A stretch of 26,955 bases of DNA, from positions 1 through 26,955 of the forward strand of contig CAZKFN010000022.1 in assembly GCA_964552035.1 (NCBI GenBank), read 5' to 3'. The position numbers were made by a program, and so were the translations under genes. This DNA is from CAZKFN01 sp964552035 (GTDB lineage: Bacteria; Bacteroidota; Bacteroidia; Flavobacteriales_E; Vicingaceae). Position 1 is the stretch's first letter. Every line of letters begins with the position of its first letter. Positions 7,122 through 14,780 of this stretch are shown one piece after another. The notes below the pieces were generated by a model. The model saw only the letters and a program-made list of their open reading frames with translations. It did not search any database and was not told the DNA's origin.

Positions 7122-8390
7122 ATGAAAGTATTTAAGTTTGGAGGAGCTTCAGTTAAGGATGCTGAAGCAGTAAAAAATGTTGCAGAGATTATCAAACAAT
7201 ATAAAGATGATGCAATAACGATTGTTGTTTCTGCCATGGGAAAAACAACCAATGCCTTTGAAAATCTTTTAAAGGCTTTTTATTTTGGTGAAGGAGATAC
7301 ACATGAAATTCTAGAAGAAATCAAAAAGTTCCACTTTGATATAATCAGTGAATTGTTCCCAGATAAAGAAAATCCTATTCATCACGAAATACACAATACC
7401 TTTATTGAAGTAGATTGGCAAATAGAAGATGACCCCGTTGGGACTTACGATTTTGAATACGATCAAATGGTTCCCTTGGGGGAGCTTTTATCAACTAAAA
7501 TTGTTAGTGCTTATTTAAAAGAACTCAATATTCCTAATCGTTGGCTTGATGTTCGTGATGTTCTTCGTACGGATAATACCTATAGAAAATCAAAAGTCGA
7601 TTGGGAATACAGCAATAATGCCATACAAAATATTATGGGAAAGTATTTTAAAGAAAACCCGAGAGGAATTATAATAACCCAAGGTTTTATGGCTGGAACA
7701 TCTGAAAATTATACCTCTACTTTAGGTAGAGAAGGTTCGGATTATTCAGCAGCTATATTGGCTGCAGCACTAAAAGCTGAAGAAGTTATCATTTGGAAAG
7801 ATGTGGAAGGGATGTTAAATGCAGACCCTAAATATTTTAATAAAACCGTTAAACTAAACAATATCTCTTATCGCGAAGCTGCAGAATTAGCTTATTTCGG
7901 TGCTTCAGTAATTCATCCTAAAACTATTAAACCCCTCCATAAGGCAGATATTCCACTGTATATTAAATCTTTTTTTAACCCCTCGAATAGGGGAAGCTTA
8001 ATTAATAACAATACGGCAGCAGACTCCTTAATTCCTTCTTATATTTATAAAAAGAAACAAATCTTAATTTCCATTGCCGGTCGTGATTATGAGTTTATAA
8101 CAGAGGATCGATTAAGTCATATTTACCATATTTTTGCAGCACATAAAGTGACCATTAACTTGATGCAAAATTCAGCTCTTAGTTTTTCTGTTTGTGTGGA
8201 TGATGAACATCCTAAGATTGATAAACTAATTGAAGAACTCCAAAAAGATTATGATGTAACTTATAATAAGGAGGTGGAATTATTGACCATTCGACATTAT
8301 GAAGAAGAAGTAATTGAAGAGCTTACTACAAATAAAATCATCTTAGTTGAACAAAGAAGTAGAAATACTGCTCGCTTTGTGTTAAAATAA
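7122..8390 (+). CDS. lysC: Aspartate kinase
   Basis: Phosphorylates L-aspartate, the first step toward lysine/diaminopimelate, threonine, methionine and isoleucine. 422 residues, monofunctional. KFGGASVKD at residues 5-13 is the ATP-binding start of the amino-acid kinase fold. TSTLGREGSDYSA at about 200 is the substrate/ATP loop, and IWKDVEGMLNADPKYF and ELAYFGASVIHPKTIKPL follow as in the family. The C-terminal 130 residues (from about ILISIAGRDY) form the ACT regulatory region, suggesting feedback control by an end product. No homoserine dehydrogenase domain is fused. Transcribed after the GNAT gene; its stop is four bases from the stop of the convergent dehydrogenase. Confidence 0.94.
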   Translation: MKVFKFGGASVKDAEAVKNVAEIIKQYKDDAITIVVSAMGKTTNAFENLLKAFYFGEGDTHEILEEIKKFHFDIISELFPDKENPIHHEIHNTFIEVDWQIEDDPVGTYDFEYDQMVPLGELLSTKIVSAYLKELNIPNRWLDVRDVLRTDNTYRKSKVDWEYSNNAIQNIMGKYFKENPRGIIITQGFMAGTSENYTSTLGREGSDYSAAILAAALKAEEVIIWKDVEGMLNADPKYFNKTVKLNNISYREAAELAYFGASVIHPKTIKPLHKADIPLYIKSFFNPSNRGSLINNNTAADSLIPSYIYKKKQILISIAGRDYEFITEDRLSHIYHIFAAHKVTINLMQNSALSFSVCVDDEHPKIDKLIEELQKDYDVTYNKEVELLTIRHYEEEVIEELTTNKIILVEQRSRNTARFVLK

Positions 8391-8394
8391 TAGT

Positions 8395-9330
8395 TTAGCT
8401 GTTAAGAATTTTATCAGCCAAAAAGCTAGAGAGTTTTACATAAGACTCAACCGTCCAGCCTGCAACATGTGGACTGAGGATAACTTTATCAGAACTTCTT
8501 AAATATTGAAAAGCAGATGGTAAATCACTGGCATTCAATTCTTCAAAAGAATGTTTTTCGTATTCTAAAACATCTAAACACGCGCCAACTACTTTGCCAT
8601 TTTCTAATGCCTCAACTAAATCTTGTGTAGCTACATTTTTACCCCTTGCCGTATTAATAAGATAAATATTTTTAGCAAAGCGATTTAAATAAGTAGTGTT
8701 GATGATTTGATTTGTTTCTTCAGTTAAAGGTAAGTGTATGCTCAGCACTTCTGTTTTTTGATAAAATTCTTCTAACTCTACTTCTTGTACATATTCATCG
8801 CTATAATTATTCTTGTATTTATCATAAGCTATGCAATTGACTCCAAAACCAACCAGACGTTGAGCAAAGGCCTTCCCCATAAATCCATAGCCTAAAATAC
8901 CTACAGTCTTACCTTTTAATTCTATTCCTCTATTTTTCTCTCTATTCCATTCTCCTTTTCGGACTTCAAGATCGGCTCTAGAAAGATGATTGAAAAGTGA
9001 AAGCAACATTCCTAAGGCATGTTCTGCTACAGCATCTCGATTCCCTTCAGGAGAATTAAAACATTTTATACCCCTCTTTTGGGCAATCCTTCTATCAATA
9101 TTTTCCATACCAGCTCCTGAACGGGCTATCCATTTTAAATTGATGGCTGCATCAAAAACCTCTCGATCAAATATAAAACGAGAGCGAATTACTGCTCCCT
9201 CATATTCCTTAAGTAGTGGTAAAATTTCTTCTCTGCTCAATTTATTTTTCCATTCACAACGATATCCTGCACTTTCTAATCTTTCATAAAGAATGGGATG
9301 TACGGTATCTATAAAAATTACCTTTTTCAT
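8395..9330 (-). CDS. D-isomer-specific 2-hydroxyacid dehydrogenase (SerA-like)
   Basis: NAD-dependent 2-hydroxyacid dehydrogenase of the phosphoglycerate-dehydrogenase type, 311 residues, cytosolic. The Rossmann motif GILGYGFMG lies near residues 144-152. The catalytic set is complete: R229 in INTARGKN, E256 in LDVLEYE and H288 in LSPHVAGW. The N-terminal catalytic-lid part has ARSGAGMENID. There is no C-terminal ACT domain, so it is the short form. The frame is open upstream to an ATG at 9387, but I take ATG 9330 (MKKVIFIDTV). It gives the normal family N-terminus, and a -7-like box (9364-9371) lies within the longer version. It might be 3-phosphoglycerate dehydrogenase or another 2-ketoacid reductase; no ser genes are adjacent. 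Confidence 0.87.
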   Translation of the reverse strand: MKKVIFIDTVHPILYERLESAGYRCEWKNKLSREEILPLLKEYEGAVIRSRFIFDREVFDAAINLKWIARSGAGMENIDRRIAQKRGIKCFNSPEGNRDAVAEHALGMLLSLFNHLSRADLEVRKGEWNREKNRGIELKGKTVGILGYGFMGKAFAQRLVGFGVNCIAYDKYKNNYSDEYVQEVELEEFYQKTEVLSIHLPLTEETNQIINTTYLNRFAKNIYLINTARGKNVATQDLVEALENGKVVGACLDVLEYEKHSFEELNASDLPSAFQYLRSSDKVILSPHVAGWTVESYVKLSSFLADKILNS

Positions 9331-9363
9331 GATTTTATGTGTATCAACAACTTTATAATGCTT

Positions 9364-9371
9364 CAAATGTA
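9364..9371 (-). promoter_or_regulatory. Candidate -7 box for the hydroxyacid dehydrogenase
   Basis: The minus strand reads TACATTTG (TAnnTTTG), about 33 bases before ATG 9330. It has no -33 partner at the usual spacing. Its position supports the shorter start of the dehydrogenase. Confidence 0.35.
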
Positions 9372-9435
9372 GGATTATACTTGACAAATTTTAAGAAAGG
9401 CCAAAAAAATCTCTCAAACGGATTCGATATAAAAA

Positions 9436-9466
9436 TTTGTTAAAAATAAAAATTAATATACCTTTG
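9436..9466 (+). promoter_or_regulatory. Predicted Bacteroidota promoter of the WKN-repeat lipoprotein
   Basis: TTTG (9436-9439), exactly 19 bases, then TACCTTTG (9459-9466): the textbook Bacteroidota promoter and the clearest one in the window. Transcription would start near 9471, leaving a leader of about 25 A-rich bases with no Shine-Dalgarno sequence before ATG 9496. Confidence 0.75.
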
Positions 9467-9495
9467 TTTGCATAATAATTAATAAAAACACAACT

Positions 9496-10590
9496 ATGAA
9501 AAAATTAAGAATTATAAATTTATTATTAGCACTAAGCCTTTTTGCTTTTATTTTTGCTTGTAAAAAGGATAATAATGAGGGTTCTTCTAATGGTGGTCCG
9601 GTTTCTGGAAGTTCTTTATTTAACGATAAATACGATGTTTATATGGCAGGCCATGAAGAAACAGAAGAAATGGGAGTTCAAGCAATTTATTGGAAAAATG
9701 ACTCTAAAGTTCAATTAAATACTGAAGGAATGTTGTCTTCTGCTGCTAAATCCATTTTTGTGGATGGAGAGGATGTATATGTTGGTGGGAATAGTTATGT
9801 GGGCAATAAGACCAGAGTAACCTATTGGAAAAATGGAGTTTCTAAATTCCTCTCAGATGATGAAACTTTTGTGGACAAGGTCACTGCTATGGCTGTAGAA
9901 AATGGCAAGGTATATATTACAGGATATTTCAGAGTAAATGACAAATATGTCCTTGCGTATTGGACAGACGATAAAATGGTGATTTTAGGGGATTCCTCTA
10001 TTGATACATGGACAACTTCTATTTTTGTAGAAAATGGAGATGTATATGTTTGTGGTTGGGAACAAAAAAATTCATTTTCAAGTAGATTAACAGCAGTTTA
10101 TTGGAAAAATGGCAATAGAGTACAATTGGCACACTCTAATGACCATTCTAAAGCCAACGATATTTTCGTTAAGAATGGGGACGTATATGTTGTAGGGACT
10201 TACGAAAATGTAGGAGGTGAAGAGCGAGAGAGAGGAACCATTTGGAAAAATGATTCTATAGTGCTTCGTGTACCAGGAACATTGAAATTAGATAAGGTTT
10301 TTGTGGAAGGAAACGATATATACACCTTAGATAAAAATAATCAATTCTATTGGAAAAATCTAGTGAAAGTTGATTTGCACAAAAGCAGTAATGCACTAAT
10401 CGCTGAGCCTCGTTCAATTTTTGTAGTGGATGGGGAGGTGTTTGTTGCAGGTACAGAAAATATGAGTACTTCTTACACCAATAATAATCATATGGCGGCA
10501 AAGTTATGGAAGAATGGCAATGGAATGCAGTTGTCGGACGGTAAGAATAGTAGTACTTATTTACAATCTATTTATGTAGTTAAAAAATAA
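9496..10590 (+). CDS. Lipoprotein with seven WKN-type repeats, probable seven-bladed beta-propeller
   Basis: A 364-residue exported lipoprotein: signal peptide with lipobox FIFAC (Cys22), then a Gly/Ser/Asn linker and a repeat domain to the C-terminus. Each repeat of about 45-50 residues has the form 'sIFVenGdVYVaG ... a-YWKNG--v-L'. Seven aromatic YWKN/IWKN/LWKN-type motifs are countable (one is YWTD). The chain starts with the strand DVYMAGHE and ends with SIYVVKK, as expected if the last blade is closed by first and last strands. Function is unknown; such propellers on the outer membrane are usually binding modules. No SusC/SusD or enzyme genes are adjacent. Stands alone behind a strong promoter. 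Confidence 0.82.
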   Translation: MKKLRIINLLLALSLFAFIFACKKDNNEGSSNGGPVSGSSLFNDKYDVYMAGHEETEEMGVQAIYWKNDSKVQLNTEGMLSSAAKSIFVDGEDVYVGGNSYVGNKTRVTYWKNGVSKFLSDDETFVDKVTAMAVENGKVYITGYFRVNDKYVLAYWTDDKMVILGDSSIDTWTTSIFVENGDVYVCGWEQKNSFSSRLTAVYWKNGNRVQLAHSNDHSKANDIFVKNGDVYVVGTYENVGGEERERGTIWKNDSIVLRVPGTLKLDKVFVEGNDIYTLDKNNQFYWKNLVKVDLHKSSNALIAEPRSIFVVDGEVFVAGTENMSTSYTNNNHMAAKLWKNGNGMQLSDGKNSSTYLQSIYVVKK

Positions 10591-10666
10591 TTAAAATTGC
10601 TCAAAGAGAAATAATTATAATTCCAATTAAAAGTCATGATTTTATTTGGGAACTTGGGTTGAATTT

Positions 10667-10723
10667 ATGGGTGAAGGTTACATTATTCCAGAGGTAAAGA
10701 AAGGGAGAAAGAAGAATGATTAA
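10667..10723 (+). other. Possible short ORF (18 codons) or gene remnant upstream of pncB
   Basis: In the 163-base gap before pncB, an ATG at 10667 opens MGEGYIIPEVKKGRKKND and stops at 10721. The frame is open back to 10640 (GTWVEFMGEGYIIPEV is part of it) and its composition looks protein-like rather than random AT-rich spacer. The stop codon overlaps the candidate -7 box of pncB. It could be a small peptide gene, a decayed fragment or chance; I cannot tell. Confidence 0.2.
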
Positions 10724-10728
10724 CTTTG
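10721..10728 (+). promoter_or_regulatory. Candidate -7 box for pncB-pncA
   Basis: TAACTTTG matches TAnnTTTG and lies 25 bases before the pncB ATG, giving a leader of about 20 bases. No TTG/TTTG -33 box at the right distance was seen. Confidence 0.38.
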
Positions 10729-10753
10729 AAGTGTAGAATCATTTCACGCTATC

Positions 10754-12163
10754 ATGGACTTTAATTTATCTGCTACCTATACCGACTTATATCAATTAAC
10801 CATGGCTCAAGCTTATTTTGATGATGAGCTACAAAATAAGCCTGTAATATTTGATTATTTCTTTAGAAAAAACCCTTTTAATGGAGGATATGTGATTTTT
10901 GCAGGTCTGGCAACAGTTCTTGAGAATCTTCAAAAATTACACTTTACAGAAGAGGACCTTGAGTTTTTATCCACCAATGGATTCCATCAAAAGTTTATAA
11001 ACTATTTAAGGGATTTTCGATTTAAGGGGAAAATCTATTCAGTAAGAGAAGGAGAAGTGGTGTTCCCAACTGCACCGATTTTAAGAGTTGAGGGAAATGC
11101 CATTGAGGCACAATTGGTAGAAACTTTCATTTTAAATTTCCTCAATTATCAATCTCTTATTGCAACAAAAGCTTCAAGAATTCGCTGGGTGGCTGAAGAG
11201 GGCATTTTAAGTGAATTTGGTTTGCGAAGAGCGCAGTCCCTAGGTGGGATTTTAGCAGCTAGAGCAGCCATTATTGGAGGATTTGATTCCACAAGTAATG
11301 TTTATGCAGCTGAGAAATACAATATCCCTGTCGAAGGAACTATGGCACATTCTTTTATACAATTGTATGGGGATGAATTAACTGCTTTTAGAAAATATGC
11401 TCAAGCACATCCTAAAAAAACAACCTTACTAGTAGATACTTACGATACTCTTAAAAGTGGAATTCCAAATGCCATTCAGGTTGCTGGCGAAATGAGAAAA
11501 AGGGGCGAGCAATTGCGAGCCATTCGTTTAGATAGTGGAGATTTGGCATATTTATCTATAAAGGCTAGAGAAAAATTAGACGAAGCAGGGTTTCCTGAAG
11601 TGAAAATTGCAGCATCTAATCAATTAAACGAATATGTGATTCGAAGTTTAAAAGAACAGGGAGCTAAAATAGATATTTATGGAGTAGGTACCGATTTGGT
11701 AGTTGGAAAACCGAATGCTGCATTAGATGGGGTTTATAAATTAGCTATGGCTGATGGAAAACCGCGTATAAAAGTATCCGAAAACATTCAAAAAGTTACT
11801 TTACCAGGAAAAAAGAACCTAAAAAGATTGTATAATCCCGACGGTACCTTTTATGGAATGGACGGTATAGTGTTAGATGAAGAAAAAGATTTTGATGTAT
11901 TAACTCATCCTTTTGAAATGCATAAAAGTAAATCTACAAAAGGAATACAGGCGAAGTCTATGTTGCATTTAGTTATGGAAAATGGGGAAGCTGTTAATTT
12001 AGTTTCAGATTTGAAAGAGATTAAAAGATTTTCCCAAAGACGCTTGGCCTTATTGCCCCAAGAATATAAGCGATTTGAGAATCCACATGTTTATAAAGTA
12101 GGCATAAGTGAAGGATTAAAGACATTGAGGAATAGCTTAAAAAAAGAATATAAAGTAAAATAA
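10754..12163 (+). CDS. pncB: Nicotinate phosphoribosyltransferase
   Basis: Joins nicotinate and PRPP, with ATP hydrolysis, to nicotinate mononucleotide in the Preiss-Handler NAD route. 469 residues, the longer bacterial/NAPRT-like form. The N-terminus NLSATYTDLYQLTMAQAYF is diagnostic. EGTMAHSFIQ contains the histidine (H199) expected to be phosphorylated, and LLVDTYDTLKSG, IRLDSGDLAYLS and IYGVGTDLVVG build the phosphoribosyl-binding barrel. pncA starts three bases after its stop codon, so the pair forms a two-step salvage operon from nicotinamide to NaMN. Confidence 0.94.
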   Translation: MDFNLSATYTDLYQLTMAQAYFDDELQNKPVIFDYFFRKNPFNGGYVIFAGLATVLENLQKLHFTEEDLEFLSTNGFHQKFINYLRDFRFKGKIYSVREGEVVFPTAPILRVEGNAIEAQLVETFILNFLNYQSLIATKASRIRWVAEEGILSEFGLRRAQSLGGILAARAAIIGGFDSTSNVYAAEKYNIPVEGTMAHSFIQLYGDELTAFRKYAQAHPKKTTLLVDTYDTLKSGIPNAIQVAGEMRKRGEQLRAIRLDSGDLAYLSIKAREKLDEAGFPEVKIAASNQLNEYVIRSLKEQGAKIDIYGVGTDLVVGKPNAALDGVYKLAMADGKPRIKVSENIQKVTLPGKKNLKRLYNPDGTFYGMDGIVLDEEKDFDVLTHPFEMHKSKSTKGIQAKSMLHLVMENGEAVNLVSDLKEIKRFSQRRLALLPQEYKRFENPHVYKVGISEGLKTLRNSLKKEYKVK

Positions 12164-12166
12164 AAG

Positions 12167-12772
12167 ATGAAAGCATTAATTTTAATCGATATACAAAATG
12201 ACTTTCTTCCAGGAGGGTCTTTAGAAGTAAAAGGAAGCGATGCTATATTCCCAATAGTGAATCAAATTCAATCTAAATTTGAGTTGATCATCGCTACGCA
12301 AGATTGGCATCCAGCTAATCATAAAAGCTTTGCATCCAATCATGAGGGTTTTAAAGTTTTTGATCAAACGACCTTAGGAGGATTAAAACAAACCCTATGG
12401 CCGGATCATTGTATTCAGGGAACAAAAGGAGCGGAATTTTCAGAACGTTTAAATCAAAATAAGATAGAAGTAGTTTTTAGAAAAGGAACTTCTACAGAAA
12501 TAGATAGCTATAGTGGGTTTTATGATAATGGAAAGCTAAAATCTACTGCTATGGCAGAATACCTTAGGGGAAAAGGAGTAAAAGAAGTATACCTTTGTGG
12601 GTTAGCCGGCGATGTTTGTGTATATTATTCTGCTAAGGATGCTCTTAATGAGGGCTTTAGAACTAACATTATTGTTGATGGTTGCAAGGCTTTAAATGAA
12701 GAGGTTTTCCAACAACAATTAAAGGAACTAAAAGGAAAGCAGGTTAGAATTTTAAAAGCTGAGGAGTTATAG
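12167..12772 (+). CDS. pncA: Nicotinamidase
   Basis: Hydrolyses nicotinamide to nicotinate and ammonia, supplying the substrate of the gene just upstream. 201 residues, isochorismatase-like fold. Catalytic triad visible: D8 (LIDIQNDF), K106 (VVFRKGTS) and C151 (GLAGDVCVYY). Metal ligands D46 and H48 (ATQDWHP) and H81 (LWPDHCIQGT) are also present. It follows pncB by three bases, with A-rich sequence before the ATG. Its stop is five bases from the stop of the convergent tsaB. Confidence 0.94.
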   Translation: MKALILIDIQNDFLPGGSLEVKGSDAIFPIVNQIQSKFELIIATQDWHPANHKSFASNHEGFKVFDQTTLGGLKQTLWPDHCIQGTKGAEFSERLNQNKIEVVFRKGTSTEIDSYSGFYDNGKLKSTAMAEYLRGKGVKEVYLCGLAGDVCVYYSAKDALNEGFRTNIIVDGCKALNEEVFQQQLKELKGKQVRILKAEEL

Positions 12773-12777
12773 TTTTT

Positions 12778-13461
12778 TTAAACTAATTTTTTAGGTTTAT
12801 TGGCGATAAAATCTTTTAAATAAAAAGGTTCAAAATAAGCAATGTCTTCTGTTTTTCCTTCTTGAAGAGCCTTTTCAGCAAGCGCGCCCATATAACGTGC
12901 TGAAGAAAGAATCTCTATGAATATCGCATTAGGATGTTTTAAACTGTTTTTACATTTATCTGCCCCATCTCCAAAAAAATAAACTTTTTTCTCTTGAAGC
13001 AGCTCATTAAAGCTATTTTCATCTATAACTGTTGCCGATATAGCTTGAATTTTTTTTAAATCTTTATCGTAGACCGCATTGTATACCTCCATTCTTCTAG
13101 CATCAATCATGGGACAATAATAGCTATCTTCATTTTGTTTTTTTTGACAAGCAGCCCAAGCCATACTTTTAAGACTATCAATAGCTAATAAAGGTAGGCT
13201 CAAACTAAAGGCAAGACCTTTAGCTAGAGAAACGCCAATTCTTAAACCGGTATAGGAGCCTGGGCCTTTGCTTATTGCAATTGCTTTTAACGCTGAATAC
13301 TCCAGTTGATTCCTTTGCATTAATTCTTCTACAAATGCAGCCAGATTTTCTGCATGACTATAGATACCTCCAATTTCTTTAAAGTCAATTAATGTTCCAC
13401 TATTAAAAAGTGCAACGGAACACATTTTAGTGGCTGACTCAATGCATAGGATATAGGACAT
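12778..13461 (-). CDS. tsaB: tRNA threonylcarbamoyladenosine biosynthesis protein TsaB
   Basis: Partner and activator of TsaD in forming t6A37 on ANN-decoding tRNAs. 227 residues, ASKHA fold: ILCIESATKMCSVALF at the N-terminus, and AISKGPGSYTGLRIGVSLAKGLAF, the TsaB/YeaZ signature. It lacks the metal-binding HxxxH of TsaD, as expected for TsaB. Third gene of a minus-strand operon, four bases after the membrane-fusion protein gene; no functional link to efflux is evident, so this is probably a housekeeping gene carried along. Confidence 0.92.
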   Translation of the reverse strand: MSYILCIESATKMCSVALFNSGTLIDFKEIGGIYSHAENLAAFVEELMQRNQLEYSALKAIAISKGPGSYTGLRIGVSLAKGLAFSLSLPLLAIDSLKSMAWAACQKKQNEDSYYCPMIDARRMEVYNAVYDKDLKKIQAISATVIDENSFNELLQEKKVYFFGDGADKCKNSLKHPNAIFIEILSSARYMGALAEKALQEGKTEDIAYFEPFYLKDFIANKPKKLV

Positions 13462-13465
13462 AGTT

Positions 13466-14779
13466 TTATTTTTTAGTTGCCGTAAATAGATTCTCTTTTT
13501 CTACAATTTCTATTTCACTGCCGTCATTCAAAGTTTCAGAAATTGCGGTGTAGGGGCCATTTATAATTTCATCTCCTTCATCTAAACCTTTTATGATTTC
13601 AATATGAGAGGTATTTTGAATACCGGTTTTAACGGCTACTATTTTCGCTACTCCATTTTTAACCATAAATACACATTCTTCTTTTTTTTCAAAAGCGAGG
13701 TTAGATTTGTTTGTATCCGCTTCATCAATAGGAATAACTCTTGTGGTTACTGCTTGAATGGGAACACTGACAATGTCTTTAGCTATTTTAGTTCGTATAT
13801 CAACATTAGCAGACATTCCAGGGCGAAATGGCGATACTTGTTTTAAGCTGTCTTTAATAAGGTGTTTGTAAGAATCATAATCGATTCTTACTCGCACGTC
13901 AAAGTTGGTAACTTGTTCTGCTCCACTGCCACTAACATCGGCAGAATTGGCGATTTTGGTAACTATACCCTTAAATTTTTCATTGTTGTAAGCATCTACT
14001 TCTATATCTGCAGTGTCGCCTATGTTTACTCTCACAATATCATTTTCATTCACCTCAACTTCAACTTCCATTACCGATAAATCTGCAATATTAAGTATTT
14101 CAGTACCTGCCATTTGTGCAGTTCCTACAACTCTCTCTCCTTGTTCGTTATTAATTTTAACTACGGTACCATTCATAGGAGAATAAATAGAAGTTCTCCC
14201 CAAGTTTTCTTCGGCCTCATTTAAAGTTGCTTCAGCACTTTTTACATTGTATTTTGCGGCTTCTACACTTTCTTTAGCTGAGGAAACTTCAGACTTTGCT
14301 ACTTCATACCTCGATTTAGCTTCATCAAACTCAGCTTGGGAAATAACTTTGTTTTCATATAAACTAACATTTCGATTATAGGATGCTTTTGTATTTTGAA
14401 ATTGAGATTCTGCTTGAGCTAATCTTGCCTTAGTACCCATTAAATTTGCTTTTGAAGTGTTGAGAGAAGCTTTTGCTTTATTTAAAGCTGAGGTAACTAA
14501 ATCAGGATTAATTTTTAAAAGTAAATTCCCCTGTTCAACATTTTGCCCTTCTACAACCAGCATTTCTATAATCTCACCAGAAACGTCAGAGCTGATTTCC
14601 ACTTTCTTTTCAGCTTGAATTTTCCCACTGGCTGAAACAGTTTCTACAATAGTTCTAAGAGCTGCCTTTTCACTGCTTACTTTAATTGTATTTGTAGATG
14701 AGCTACTTTTGATAACACTAACTACAACAAGTAGAGTGAGAATAGCAATTAGGATAATAATCCATTTTTTTGATTTCAT
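13466..14779 (-). CDS. Efflux periplasmic adaptor (HlyD/MacA-type membrane-fusion protein)
   Basis: A 437-residue adaptor linking an inner-membrane pump to an outer-membrane TolC. An uncleaved signal anchor (residues about 5-22) is followed by the first half of the lipoyl domain (ISSDVSGEIIEMLVVEGQNV), a long alpha-helical hairpin (about 95-195, heptad-like Ala/Glu/Lys), the second lipoyl half (SIYSPMNGTVVKINNEQGERV), then beta-barrel and membrane-proximal domains. It resembles MacA-type adaptors of ABC exporters. It starts one base after the TolC stop. No ABC or RND pump gene is present in the operon; tsaB follows instead, so the pump must be encoded elsewhere. Confidence 0.87.
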   Translation of the reverse strand: MKSKKWIIILIAILTLLVVVSVIKSSSSTNTIKVSSEKAALRTIVETVSASGKIQAEKKVEISSDVSGEIIEMLVVEGQNVEQGNLLLKINPDLVTSALNKAKASLNTSKANLMGTKARLAQAESQFQNTKASYNRNVSLYENKVISQAEFDEAKSRYEVAKSEVSSAKESVEAAKYNVKSAEATLNEAEENLGRTSIYSPMNGTVVKINNEQGERVVGTAQMAGTEILNIADLSVMEVEVEVNENDIVRVNIGDTADIEVDAYNNEKFKGIVTKIANSADVSGSGAEQVTNFDVRVRIDYDSYKHLIKDSLKQVSPFRPGMSANVDIRTKIAKDIVSVPIQAVTTRVIPIDEADTNKSNLAFEKKEECVFMVKNGVAKIVAVKTGIQNTSHIEIIKGLDEGDEIINGPYTAISETLNDGSEIEIVEKENLFTATKK

Positions 14780-14780
14780 T

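Noticed and set aside
8990..9289. 99-codon open frame opposite the hydroxyacid dehydrogenase
   Set aside because: Shadow of a gene with all catalytic residues; Ser/Pro-rich translation with no recognisable family.
9331..9387. Longer start for the hydroxyacid dehydrogenase at 9387
   Set aside because: The 19 extra residues are not part of the family fold and contain the candidate -7 box.
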